From Nitrospirota bacterium (GTDB lineage: Bacteria; Nitrospirota; Leptospirillia; Leptospirillales; Leptospirillaceae), in assembly GCA_027415345.1 (NCBI GenBank), contig DAIBTC010000006.1:1-34526 (forward strand): a stretch of 34,526 bases of DNA, in the 5' to 3' direction. A program made the translations under genes and the position numbers. Shown here piece after piece: positions 1 to 9,209 of the stretch. How positions within the stretch are numbered: the stretch's first letter is position 1; the number at the start of each line of letters is the position of its first letter. The notes below the pieces were generated by a model, which was not told where the DNA came from, did no database searches, and worked only from the letters and a program-made list of their open reading frames with translations.

Positions 1-220
1 AGATCCCGACAGGCAAGAGAAGCACCAGGTGGCGTAAACCTTCCGTAATCATAAAATTTCGTCCTCCCAGGATCCGGATGGCCTCCGACCAGAGAGGATA
101 AGGGTGAAGGCTGTTTTCTTTCATGGCGAGGACAAACAGGAACAGAAGGATCAGGACCCGGATCTTGTAGATCTTTTCAAGGAAGCGGTTCGCCAAAGAG
201 TGTCGGGAAAGGTCGCGCAT
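1..220 (-). CDS. Partial putative membrane protein (N-terminus only, runs off left edge)
   Basis: My reverse-complement reading from the ATG at 220 is open to the window edge: MRDLSRHSLANRFLEKIYKIRVLILLFLFVLAMKENSLHPYPLWSEAIRILGGRNFMITEGLRHLVLLLPVGI. It has hydrophobic segments. It is absent from the ORF track because the stop lies outside the window. Confidence 0.5.
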   Translation of the reverse strand, partial: MRDLSRHSLANRFLEKIYKIRVLILLFLFVLAMKENSLHPYPLWSEAIRILGGRNFMITEGLRHLVLLLPVGI

Positions 221-326
221 GCTGTTCGATTTGGTCCTGTTGACATGGATCCATCCGATTTCCGGGAAAAGCCGGGAGATCGGCCGTAGATGTTGTCTTA
301 AGCATCCTAACAGGAAGGGCTATGGC

Positions 327-1058
327 ATGAAAGAGTTCCGGAGGGCCGGAAGAAAGGGGTTTGCGGTCCTGGCTCTGTTCGCATGTCTGGAATCCGCCTG
401 CACCATGGCTCAGGGAGGGGGCGAGACCCTGCCTTCTCTGGAAAGGGAGGCTCACAAGGCCATGGGTCAGGGGGATCTGAAAAAGGCCAGGGACCTTGAT
501 CTCCGTGCATTGTCGCTTGCTCCCGACGATGTGGAACTCCTGAACAATCTTGCGGTCGTGGAGGATCGTCTCGGAGAAGAGGACAAGGCTCTCCGGACCC
601 TGAAGAGAGCGAGCAGCCAGTCTCCCGGTGACGCCCGGATCCTTTTGAACCTTGCCCGGATCGAACTGAAACTCGGGCGGGAGGGAGAGGCTTTCCGGAC
701 TGCAGGGAAGATCGTTTCGATGGACAGATGGCCAGATGGTTTTCGGACCTTGATGGGCAAGATCGATATCGACCTTGCCCGTTATGAAGAGGCTCATGTC
801 TATTTGCACGAGGCTCTTGAGCGTCATCCGGACAATCCGCTGGTCCACACCTACCTTGGAATCGTCCACTTCCGTCTGGGGGAGCGGGCCGAAGCGGAGA
901 AGAATTTCCGGGATGCGCTCTCCCACCATCCCTCGCCAAAACTGCGCCGGTCCCTTTTGATGCTGCTTTCAGATCCGGAAAAGGTCCTCGGTCCTTCTCA
1001 GCCTCGTTCCATTCCCCGAAAGGAAATTTCCCATGGAGGAGAGGAAGGGAGACCGTGA
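327..1058 (+). CDS. TPR-repeat lipoprotein
   Basis: The internal ATG at 327 gives MKEFRRAGRKGFAVLALFACLESAC, a lipobox-like signal, followed by several 34-residue TPR-like repeats (LLNNLAVVEDRLGEEDKAL, LVHTYLGIVHFRLGERAEAEKNFRDAL). Confidence 0.75.
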   Translation: MKEFRRAGRKGFAVLALFACLESACTMAQGGGETLPSLEREAHKAMGQGDLKKARDLDLRALSLAPDDVELLNNLAVVEDRLGEEDKALRTLKRASSQSPGDARILLNLARIELKLGREGEAFRTAGKIVSMDRWPDGFRTLMGKIDIDLARYEEAHVYLHEALERHPDNPLVHTYLGIVHFRLGERAEAEKNFRDALSHHPSPKLRRSLLMLLSDPEKVLGPSQPRSIPRKEISHGGEEGRP

Positions 1059-1149
1059 AAAATCTCTTTCCTTTCTTGGGGAATATGGATAGAATAGAAA
1101 GATTCCGAACCGTAGAAAAGCGGTACAGGTTAGAGGAGGATTTGCGCGC

Positions 1150-2787
1150 ATGTCACTTTCAAACCAAAACAATTTTTCAGAAGACGTCGTCACGGACCAG
1201 GATGAAAATCTCGGGCGGGACCAAATGGACCAACTCTATTCCGAAACCCTTCGGAATTTTGAGGAGGGGGCCGTTGTCGACGGAACTATCATCGCCATAT
1301 ATCCGACCGAGGTGGTCGTCGATATAGGCTACAAATCCGAAGGCCACATTGCCAAGTCGGAATTTTCCGAAGAGGAAGCCTCCGGACTCAAGGTGGGTGA
1401 CAGGATCAGCGTCTATCTTGAGGAGCGGGAAGATGCCCAGGGGAACCTGGTCCTCTCCAAGGAAAAAGCCGATCGCATGAAAGTGTGGGATTCCCTCGAG
1501 GAGCTGTCCGAAAAGGGAGAGGTTCTCGAAGGAAAGGTTGTGAGTCGGATCAAGGGGGGAATGACCGTCGATATCGGTCTCAAGGCCTTCCTTCCGGGTT
1601 CCCAGATCGACCTTCGCCCTGTCCGGGACATGGATCGCCTTGTCGGTCAGACCATTCAGGTCCGCATCATCAAGATGAACAAGAAGCGTGGCAATATCAT
1701 CGTGTCCCGCCGCGTTCTTCTCGAAGAGTGGCGTGACCGCCGCAAGAAGCTGACCATGGAGTCCCTGAAGGAGGGAGAGGTTCTCGAAGGTATCGTGAAG
1801 AACATCACCGACTACGGGGCCTTTATCGATCTTGGCGGTGTCGACGGACTTCTGCATATCACGGATATGTCCTGGGGGCGGGTTTCCAGTCCCCAGAACC
1901 TGATGGCCGTGGGTGACAAGATTAATGTGATGGTGCTGAAGCATGACAAGGAAACGGGACGGGTCTCCCTCGGCCTGAAGCAGCTGAAAAATGATCCGTG
2001 GACCACGGTCGCGGAAAGATATCCGGAAGGTTCGAAGGTGACGGCCAGAGTGGTTTCCATTACGGATTATGGCGCGTTTCTCGAAATCGAGCCGGGAGTT
2101 GAAGGCTTGATGCACATCACCGAGATGAGCTGGAATCATGAGGTCAAGCACCCCAGCAAGATCATGAATGTCGGTGACATGGTCGAGGCAAAGGTTCTGA
2201 AGATTGATGAAAAGAACCGGAAGATCTCCCTTGGCTTGAAGCAGCTCGGACCCAATCCCTGGGATGTCGTTGAGGACAAGTACCCCATCGGAACCATCGT
2301 ATCCGGGAAGGTCAAGAGTCTTACCGACTTTGGGGTCTTTGTCGGTCTCGAGGAGGGAATCGATGGTCTGATCCATATTTCGGACCTTTCCTGGACCCGT
2401 CATGTCCGTCATCCTTCCGAGGTCTTCAAGAAGGGGCAAAAGGTGGATGCCATTGTCCTGAAGATCGAAAAAGAACGTCAACGGCTCTCCCTGGGCTACA
2501 AGCAAATGACGCCGGATCCCTGGGAGTCGGAAATTCCCGAACGCTTTCCTGTCGGTCGGGTCATGAAGGGCAAGGTCACGAAGGTCATGGATTTCGGCTT
2601 CTTCGTCGAGATTGAGGACGGAGTTGAGGGTTTGGTCCATGTCAGCGAAGTGGACCTTCCGGCCGGGGAACGACTTGACCAGATGTTCCCTGTCGATTCG
2701 GAAGTGAATGTCAGGGTTGTCAAGATCGACAAGGCCGAACGAAAGATCGGACTTTCCGTCAAGGGACTCGAAGAGGAAAAATCCTGA
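1150..2787 (+). CDS. rpsA: 30S ribosomal protein S1
   Basis: 545 aa with six S1 domains (e.g. GIVKNITDYGAFIDLGGVDGLLHITDMSWGRV) and a preceding gagga Shine-Dalgarno. Confidence 0.97.
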   Translation: MSLSNQNNFSEDVVTDQDENLGRDQMDQLYSETLRNFEEGAVVDGTIIAIYPTEVVVDIGYKSEGHIAKSEFSEEEASGLKVGDRISVYLEEREDAQGNLVLSKEKADRMKVWDSLEELSEKGEVLEGKVVSRIKGGMTVDIGLKAFLPGSQIDLRPVRDMDRLVGQTIQVRIIKMNKKRGNIIVSRRVLLEEWRDRRKKLTMESLKEGEVLEGIVKNITDYGAFIDLGGVDGLLHITDMSWGRVSSPQNLMAVGDKINVMVLKHDKETGRVSLGLKQLKNDPWTTVAERYPEGSKVTARVVSITDYGAFLEIEPGVEGLMHITEMSWNHEVKHPSKIMNVGDMVEAKVLKIDEKNRKISLGLKQLGPNPWDVVEDKYPIGTIVSGKVKSLTDFGVFVGLEEGIDGLIHISDLSWTRHVRHPSEVFKKGQKVDAIVLKIEKERQRLSLGYKQMTPDPWESEIPERFPVGRVMKGKVTKVMDFGFFVEIEDGVEGLVHVSEVDLPAGERLDQMFPVDSEVNVRVVKIDKAERKIGLSVKGLEEEKS

Positions 2788-2853
2788 CAAACAGAGAACG
2801 GCCAAGCCGGGAGTCCTGTCATCCCTAGGTGAGAGGGCTCCCTCTGTTTTCAA

Positions 2854-2884
2854 GGAGAAGGGGAGTCCCTTCTTTTGATTTTTG
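2854..2884 (+). terminator. Rho-independent terminator after rpsA
   Basis: AGAAGGG-GAGT-CCCTTCT stem-loop followed by TTTGATTTTT, between the rpsA stop and the sppA start. Confidence 0.75.
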
Positions 2885-2912
2885 GCCAGCATTCACGAAA
2901 TGATCAGGTGTC

Positions 2913-3803
2913 ATGATGATTCGAAAGATGTTTCGGGCTTTTTTTGTTATCCTTGTTGTCCTTGCAGTGATTTTTGTGCTTGGGCGAGGGGCGGCGTTTT
3001 TCAGCCGTTCCGTTCCCCTTGTGGGTGGGGCGGAGATTGGGGTGGTCCGGATTTCTGGGGTCATCCTCTCCTCAAGAAAGCCCATCAGGCAATTGAGATC
3101 CCTGGCTAAAGATCCGCGGATCAAGGCGATCATTCTTAGAATCAACAGTCCAGGTGGCGCGGTCGTGCCCTCCCAGGATATCTATGAGGAGGTTCTGAAG
3201 GCCCGGAAAAGAGGAAAGCCGGTCATCGCCTCAATTGGCACAGTCGGCGCCTCCGGGGCCTACTATATCGCCTCAGCCTGTGACAGGATCCTGGCAAGCC
3301 CGGGATCGCTCACAGGAAGTATCGGTGTTATCATGGAATTGGCCGAATTTCAGGAACTCATGAAAAAAATCGGGATCCAGAGCGAGATTATGAAGAGCGG
3401 GGCCCTCAAGGATGCAGGGTCGCCCTTCAGGCCCATGACTTCGGAAGAAAAGGCCTATCTGCAGTCTGTGCTCGATGAGATGCATCAGCAATTCATCCAG
3501 GATGTCGCCAAGGGACGTCATATTCCAGTCGACGTTCTGAGGCCGCTTGCCGACGGGCGGGTCTTCACCGGCCGTTCGGGGATCCAGAATCATCTTGTTG
3601 ATCAACTTGGGGATTATCAGGACGCCGTGGCCGAAGCGACAAAAATGGCCCATATAACCGGATCCCCCGGGATCCGGATGTTTCCTGAAAAAAGTTTTCT
3701 GGATAAAATGGTTTCCTCCCAGATCAATCAGTTGTGGGAGACCGTGGAACAACAGCCTTTCGGATTCTGGTCCATACTTCCGGGGCATGTCGTTCTCCGA
3801 TAA
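2913..3803 (+). CDS. sppA: Signal peptide peptidase SppA (S49 family)
   Basis: N-terminal TM segment; motifs LRINSPGGAVVPSQDIYEEV, GTVGASGAYYIASACDRILASPGSLTGSIGVI and ADGRVFTGR. Confidence 0.93.
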   Translation: MMIRKMFRAFFVILVVLAVIFVLGRGAAFFSRSVPLVGGAEIGVVRISGVILSSRKPIRQLRSLAKDPRIKAIILRINSPGGAVVPSQDIYEEVLKARKRGKPVIASIGTVGASGAYYIASACDRILASPGSLTGSIGVIMELAEFQELMKKIGIQSEIMKSGALKDAGSPFRPMTSEEKAYLQSVLDEMHQQFIQDVAKGRHIPVDVLRPLADGRVFTGRSGIQNHLVDQLGDYQDAVAEATKMAHITGSPGIRMFPEKSFLDKMVSSQINQLWETVEQQPFGFWSILPGHVVLR

Positions 3804-3833
3804 ACTGAATCTAGAGAAGGAGCTGGACTAACA

Positions 3834-4127
3834 ATGACTAAGGGTGAGCTTGTACAGAGGCTGGCAAGGCAATTTCCCGGGATCAGGCGTGAGGATGCCC
3901 GGGTAATGATTGATCTGTTTCTCGATTCTATGAAGGAAGGTCTTCGTTCCGGTGACACCGTGGAGCTTCGCGATTTCGGTGTTCTGCGCGTCCGAACCCG
4001 GGCCACCAGAAAGGCCAGAAATCCCCGTACCGGCTCATCGGTCCTCGTAGCTCCCAAGAAGGTTCCCTACTTCAAGCAAAGCCGGATTCTCAAATCCAGT
4101 CTGAAATCCAGCCAGGTCAAGGGATAA
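3834..4127 (+). CDS. Integration host factor / HU-family DNA-binding protein
   Basis: MTKGELVQRLARQFPGI...VELRDFGVLRVRTRATRKARNPRTGSSVLVAPKKVPYFKQS; HU/IHF fold with RNPRTG arm; close to rpsA as ihfB is in other bacteria. Confidence 0.9.
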   Translation: MTKGELVQRLARQFPGIRREDARVMIDLFLDSMKEGLRSGDTVELRDFGVLRVRTRATRKARNPRTGSSVLVAPKKVPYFKQSRILKSSLKSSQVKG

Positions 4128-4132
4128 TCTCG

Positions 4133-5467
4133 ATGTTTGAGAGTTTGACAGGCCGTCTTGAGGGCATTTTTAAGAAGCTGACAGGGCGGGGAGGTCTTTC
4201 GGATGCCTCAGTCGAGGAGACCCTGCGCGAATTGCGAGTGGCCCTTCTTGAGGCCGATGTTAGCCTAGCTGTCGTCAAGGAATTTACGGAAGCTCTGGGG
4301 GGCCGCCTTGTTGGTCAGGCCCAAAAAGCCGGGCTGACACCCGCACAACAGGTGGTCACAGAGGTTTACCAGGAAATGGTCCATATTCTCGGTGACCACC
4401 GGGCCAATATTGCCCTTTCCTCAAAACCGCCAACCGTCATATTCATGATGGGCCTTCAGGGATCGGGAAAAACGACAACAAGTGCCAAGATCGCCCTTCA
4501 CTTCAAGAACCAGGGCCGCCGGGTTCTTCTGGTGGCGAGCGACTTGGCCCGACTCGCGGCCATCGATCAGCTTCGCATTCTGGGAGAGCAAATCGGGGTG
4601 CCGGTCATAGGCCCGGAGCCGGGGGTAACACGCCCACAGGAAATGTATCCTGCCGTCCGCAAGCGTATTGCCGAAGGCATGTATGAAATCGTGATTGTTG
4701 ACACGGCTGGCCGTCTTACCATCGACAACGCCCTCATGGATGAGCTTAAAACCCTCAAATCCCTTTACTCTCCTAAGGAATCTCTCCTTGTTGTCGATGC
4801 CATGCAGGGCCAGGAGGCCGTTTCCGTGGCGGCCTCTTTTGACCAGGCCGTAGGGGTGGACGGAGTCGTCTTTACCAAGCTTGACGGGGATACCAGGGGC
4901 GGGGCCATTCTCTCGATCCGTAGCGTCCTTAAAAAGCCGATCAAGTTTGTCGGATCAGGAGAAAAGCTCGATCGTCTGGAACCGTTCATTCCGGAACGAA
5001 TGGCTTCCCGGATCATCGGCATGGGCGATATTGAAACCCTAGCCGAAAAAGCCAGGAATCTTGTTTCCCAGGAACAGGCCGAGAAAATGGTCCGGAAAAT
5101 GGGAAACAACCAGATGACCCTGAACGACTTCCTCGAGCAGATCCAGGGAATGAAAAAACTTGGGGGAATTGAGGACCTCATGGGAATGATTCCCGGGGGA
5201 GCCTCACTCAAATCCAAGGTTGACATGCAATTGGTCGAAAAGGAAATGAAACGCACCGAAGCGATCATTTTTTCGATGACAAACGAAGAGCGCGACCATC
5301 CGGACCTGATTGACGGGAACCGGAGAAAAAGGATCGCCCGAGGATCGGGAACCACAGTGCAGCAGGTCAACCAGTTGCTGAAACAGTTTGATCAGGCCCG
5401 GCGCATGATGCGTACGGCGCTGAAATCGAAGGGGAACCGTTCTCTAAGATCGATGTTCCCTTTCTGA
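4133..5467 (+). CDS. ffh: Signal recognition particle protein Ffh (SRP54)
   Basis: GLQGSGKTTTSAKIA, DTAGRL, TKLDGDTRGGA, and a Met-rich M domain (NDFLEQIQGMKKLGGIEDLMGMIPGG). Confidence 0.97.
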   Translation: MFESLTGRLEGIFKKLTGRGGLSDASVEETLRELRVALLEADVSLAVVKEFTEALGGRLVGQAQKAGLTPAQQVVTEVYQEMVHILGDHRANIALSSKPPTVIFMMGLQGSGKTTTSAKIALHFKNQGRRVLLVASDLARLAAIDQLRILGEQIGVPVIGPEPGVTRPQEMYPAVRKRIAEGMYEIVIVDTAGRLTIDNALMDELKTLKSLYSPKESLLVVDAMQGQEAVSVAASFDQAVGVDGVVFTKLDGDTRGGAILSIRSVLKKPIKFVGSGEKLDRLEPFIPERMASRIIGMGDIETLAEKARNLVSQEQAEKMVRKMGNNQMTLNDFLEQIQGMKKLGGIEDLMGMIPGGASLKSKVDMQLVEKEMKRTEAIIFSMTNEERDHPDLIDGNRRKRIARGSGTTVQQVNQLLKQFDQARRMMRTALKSKGNRSLRSMFPF

Positions 5468-5518
5468 TCGGACCTTTCCGATCGAACCATCCCGGACATT
5501 CCGGACCAAGGAGGTTTT

Positions 5519-5767
5519 GTGGCTGTTCATATTCGACTTTCAAGACATGGAAGAAAGAAACTGCCCGTTTACAGGATCGTCGTCGCGGACTCTCGGGCCC
5601 CGCGTGACGGACGGTTCATTGAAATCGTGGGAACCTATGCTCCCCAACACAATGATGGAGAGATCAAGATCGATCGGGAACGGATTGAGTCCTGGATTTC
5701 CAAGGGCGCAACCCCCAGCGATACCGTTGCCCGTTTAATCAAGAAATCCGCATCGACAGCATCCTGA
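5519..5767 (+). CDS. rpsP: 30S ribosomal protein S16 (GTG start)
   Basis: [42 protein letters not shown]; preceded by aaggagg. Confidence 0.96.
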   Translation: MAVHIRLSRHGRKKLPVYRIVVADSRAPRDGRFIEIVGTYAPQHNDGEIKIDRERIESWISKGATPSDTVARLIKKSASTAS

Positions 5768-5880
5768 AAAGATAAGATCCGATGCCTCGACCAGAGGTGG
5801 CGTAGATCCTTCCCTGGACCTCGAGAGGAATGAGCTCCGGGGTTCAGGAACTGGGCCTTTCGGGAAAGGGAGGGCCAGAT

Positions 5881-6423
5881 ATGTCATCAGAGCTCCCTGA
5901 GAACGGAATTCTGGTGGGAAGAATGGGACGTCCATTCGGAGTTCGGGGATTCGGGAGAGTGAAAGTTCTGTCGGACAATCCCGACCGCTTTGTCAAGGAC
6001 AATGGTCAGACCTTTCTCCTTCTCCCTTCGTCCCGCCTTTCAGGAAGATCGCGACGTCTTGAATTGGAGGAAACTGCCTTCAAGGGAGACGCCCTCCTTC
6101 TCAAATGGAAGGGAGTGGATTCGCCGGAATCCCTTCGTGAAATGTCCGGGTGGGAGATACATTGGGAGGGTCCTGATGACTGGGTTCCGGAGGATCCTGG
6201 CCAATTTCTGATTTCAGACCTCGTCGGAATGCAGGTCATCGATTGCGAATCCGGAAGGATTGTCGGAAAGATCTTCGACTTTTATGAAAGACCGGGACAG
6301 GACCTTCTGGCCATCGATGCGGAGGGACGGGAGGTGCTTTGTCCCTTTGTCGAGCCCCTTGTTCCGCGAATCGACAGGGACAAGAGGGAGGTGTATGTTC
6401 AATGGAGCATTGTCGGCACATAG
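5881..6423 (+). CDS. rimM: Ribosome maturation factor RimM
   Basis: ILVGRMGRPFGVRGFGRVKVLSDNPDRF and a C-terminal PRC-like region ending FVEPLVPRIDRDKREVYVQW; located rpsP-rimM-trmD-rplS. Start chosen at the ATG at 5881. Confidence 0.93.
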   Translation: MSSELPENGILVGRMGRPFGVRGFGRVKVLSDNPDRFVKDNGQTFLLLPSSRLSGRSRRLELEETAFKGDALLLKWKGVDSPESLREMSGWEIHWEGPDDWVPEDPGQFLISDLVGMQVIDCESGRIVGKIFDFYERPGQDLLAIDAEGREVLCPFVEPLVPRIDRDKREVYVQWSIVGT

Positions 6424-7130
6424 GGATCATCAGCCTTTTCCCTGGCATGCTCCGGTCCATTTTTGAAACAAGTATTCCAGGACGAGCATCCACCAAGGGG
6501 CTTGTCTGTTATCATTACTGGAATCTGAGGGATTTCGGAACAGGATCCTACCATTCTGTCGATGACTATCCATTCGGCGGGGGAGGGGGAATGGTCATGA
6601 AGCCCGAGCCATTGGCCGAGGCCCTTGATCGTTCAATTGAATCTCTCACGGGTCTCTCGGGAGGAATTCCCCCCCGCCTTGTATATCCTTCCCCTCAGGG
6701 CAAGGGTTTTATGCAGAAGGTGGCGCGGGAGTGGGCAGAAAGTCCTCGCCCCCTCCTTTTTCTCTGTGGCCATTATGAGGGGATCGACCAGAGGATCCTT
6801 GACGGATATCCCCTTGAAGAATGGTCGGCGGGGGATTATGTCCTGTCGGGAGGTGAACTTCCCTGCGCCTTGATGGTGGATGCCGTTGTCCGATTGGTTC
6901 CGGGGGTTCTCTCCAATGAGAGCTCTCCCGTGAATGAGACATTTTCCAACGGGTCTTTTGATTATCCCCAGTACACGAGGCCTCGGATTTTCAGGGGAAG
7001 CGAAGTCCCCGCTGTCCTTCTGTCGGGGGATCACCAGGCCATTCGGCGTTTTCGGGAGGAGGTCTCCCGGAAGAAACAGCAGGCTGTGAGACCGGATTTG
7101 AATGGAAACCCGGCCGGGGTTTCCTGTTAA
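6402..7130 (+). CDS. trmD: tRNA (guanine-N1)-methyltransferase TrmD
   Basis: ISLFPGML, GLVCYHYWNLRDFG, DDYPFGGGGGMVMKPEPLAEAL and LCGHYEGIDQRI; overlaps the rimM 3' end. The internal ATG at 6402 is preferred over 6339. Confidence 0.96.
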   Translation: MEHCRHIGIISLFPGMLRSIFETSIPGRASTKGLVCYHYWNLRDFGTGSYHSVDDYPFGGGGGMVMKPEPLAEALDRSIESLTGLSGGIPPRLVYPSPQGKGFMQKVAREWAESPRPLLFLCGHYEGIDQRILDGYPLEEWSAGDYVLSGGELPCALMVDAVVRLVPGVLSNESSPVNETFSNGSFDYPQYTRPRIFRGSEVPAVLLSGDHQAIRRFREEVSRKKQQAVRPDLNGNPAGVSC

Positions 7131-7170
7131 CCCAATGTCTGCCTAACTGGCAGCAATTATGAGGTGAGTC

Positions 7171-7518
7171 ATGCAGGTGCTTGATCAGGTAGAACAGTTG
7201 TTCATGAAAGAGGAAGCCCCCAAGGTTTCGGTCGGAGAAACTGTCCGGGTCCATACCAAGGTTGTTGAGGGGGAAAAGGAAAGGATTCAGGTATTCGAAG
7301 GGGTGGTGATCGGAGTCCGTGGGGGAGGCACGAGGGAAATGATGACCGTTCGGAAGATCTCCTTTGGGGTCGGGGTCGAAAGGACCTTCCCGATTCATTC
7401 CCCTCAGGTGATCAAGGTCGATCATGTCCGTTCCGGACGAGTCCGTCGCGCCAAGCTTTATTTCCTCAGGGAGAAGAAGGGGAAGGCGGCCCGTCTGAAA
7501 GAATCCAAGGAGGAGTAG
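7171..7518 (+). CDS. rplS: 50S ribosomal protein L19
   Basis: [33 protein letters not shown]...[15 protein letters not shown]...[20 protein letters not shown]. Confidence 0.97.
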   Translation: MQVLDQVEQLFMKEEAPKVSVGETVRVHTKVVEGEKERIQVFEGVVIGVRGGGTREMMTVRKISFGVGVERTFPIHSPQVIKVDHVRSGRVRRAKLYFLREKKGKAARLKESKEE

Positions 7519-7599
7519 TTTATCCCCGGGAAAAAGACCCCCCCCGATGGAGGATGGGAAGACCGCCTCGGACAGGAAATCATTGGCGGGTCCTTCCGA

Positions 7600-8184
7600 T
7601 TGCTGGTGGCGGGAGTCGACGAGGTTGGGCGAGGGGCTCTTGCGGGCCCTGTCACCTCGGCCTGTGTCGTCTTTCCTCCTCCGGTCGTACGGTTCGCGGG
7701 ATACGGGATCAACGATTCAAAGTTGCTTTCCCCGGAAAAGCGCGAGGCACTCTCCCGATGGATCATGGGTAATGCCCTGCATACATCTCTTGGGTGGGCA
7801 ACGGTGGAAGAGGTCGATCATCACAACATCAGGGAAGCCACGCTCCTGTCCATGCAACGAGCTCTCCAGACATTGTCGGAAAGTCTGAGTGGGAGCCCGT
7901 CGATTCTCCTAGCCATTGATGGCAAGGATCTTCTCCCGGAATCTCCCTTCCCCCAGAGGGCTATCGTGGGGGGAGACCAGGAGATCCTCTCGATCGCCGC
8001 AGCCTCTATCCTCGCCAAGGTGGCCCGGGACAAGTACATGAACGAGCTTGACGCAAAGTATCCTGAATATGGTTTTCGGAGCCACAAGGGGTATGGAACC
8101 GACGAACACAGGGATGCCATCCGGAAATACGGGCTTTCCCGGCACCATCGGTCCTTGTTTTGCCGAAAGGCTCTTGGCCTCTGA
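7600..8184 (+). CDS. rnhB: Ribonuclease HII (TTG start assumed)
   Basis: VAGVDEVGRGALAGPVTSACVV; AAASILAKVARDKYM; FRSHKGYGTDEHRDAIRKYG. Confidence 0.94.
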   Translation: MLVAGVDEVGRGALAGPVTSACVVFPPPVVRFAGYGINDSKLLSPEKREALSRWIMGNALHTSLGWATVEEVDHHNIREATLLSMQRALQTLSESLSGSPSILLAIDGKDLLPESPFPQRAIVGGDQEILSIAAASILAKVARDKYMNELDAKYPEYGFRSHKGYGTDEHRDAIRKYGLSRHHRSLFCRKALGL

Positions 8185-8237
8185 AGGGGCTGCACCTTTT
8201 CTCCGACCGCTTCCTGATTCACGAAAGAGTCCTCTGA

Positions 8238-9209
8238 ATGTCCTTTCCCGATTCTGACAACATCCCAGAGAACCCTTTTCAATCCTGGTTCTGGATCATT
8301 TCCAATCTGATTTTTTCTTCGATCTTCCTCCTTTTTGTCTTCTGGACCCTGACGACATACCTCCTCCTGGACAATCTGCGTATCGGATCGGCCTCCACCG
8401 CCCATATACTCCTGATATTCGATACCCCACCCACGGGGCCAGAGGTGCAGGGACTCAAGGCAACGGTCGAAAAGATTGCGGGGGAGGGAAGCGTCTCTTC
8501 GCTAACGGCGCCGGACCTTAAGAGCCGGGTCGGAAGAAACAATAGCCAGCGGATCCTCTCGGTAGCGGTCTCCATGGGGCGGACCCCCACCGGAGAGATG
8601 GTCGGCCTGTCGGCCCAGATTCGTTCAATCCAGGAAATTGTCAAGAATGACACAGCGATCAAGGAGATTGTCTTCAATCCCGCCTGGGTCTCACGGGTGG
8701 ATCTTCTCGCCCGGATCTCACGGGGAATCAAAAAAGGACTAGAAGTCCTGGGAGGGTTTGTTTTCCTGGGTTTTGGCCTCTACTGGGCAAGGGTCTCTCC
8801 CTTCCTCTGGTCTCATCTTTTTCCCACACCCTCTCTCTCCGGCCGAAGAGAATCCTCCGGCATTCGAAGCCCCCTGTTCCAGAGGGAAAGTGAAGGCCAG
8901 GATCTTCCAGGTCCGGGGCCTGAGGAAAGGGAGGGCGGCCATTCTTCCGCAATTCTGCACATACTCTCGGCAGGGGTATGGGGGGGCCTTTCAGCTTCAG
9001 TTTCGGTTTTCCTGGCCTGGAGCCTCCGCGCCTTCCTCTACCCCGGGCCAGAGAACCCCTTTATGGCCGGAGCCATGGGACCTCTCCCCCTACTCCATCC
9101 TCTCTGGATCTTCTTTCCCGCCCTCAGCGCAGGAGTGGGAATCGTGGGGGGAATCCTCTCCCTTCTCCTTCCCTTTCCTGCCAGGAAAAGGGACCTTTTT
9201 CGGCCGTGA
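8238..9209 (+). CDS. ftsX: Divergent FtsX-like cell-division permease
   Basis: One N-terminal TM, a periplasmic domain, then three C-terminal TMs (GLEVLGGFVFLGFGLYW; ILSAGVWGGLSASVSVFLAW; FFPALSAGVGIVGGILSLL); GTGA overlap with an EnvC-like gene and followed by ctpA, as in ftsEX-envC-ctp loci. Confidence 0.65.
   Translation: MSFPDSDNIPENPFQSWFWIISNLIFSSIFLLFVFWTLTTYLLLDNLRIGSASTAHILLIFDTPPTGPEVQGLKATVEKIAGEGSVSSLTAPDLKSRVGRNNSQRILSVAVSMGRTPTGEMVGLSAQIRSIQEIVKNDTAIKEIVFNPAWVSRVDLLARISRGIKKGLEVLGGFVFLGFGLYWARVSPFLWSHLFPTPSLSGRRESSGIRSPLFQRESEGQDLPGPGPEEREGGHSSAILHILSAGVWGGLSASVSVFLAWSLRAFLYPGPENPFMAGAMGPLPLLHPLWIFFPALSAGVGIVGGILSLLLPFPARKRDLFRP

Noticed and set aside
1177-2892. 571-aa minus-strand ORF opposite rpsA
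   Set aside because: Shadow of a strongly coding gene in GC-rich DNA; no recognisable domains, and six clear S1 domains on the plus strand.
8978-9205. N-terminal extension of the EnvC-like ORF
   Set aside because: Pro/Ser-rich out-of-frame shadow of ftsX; the GTG at 9206 overlapping the ftsX stop is the natural start.
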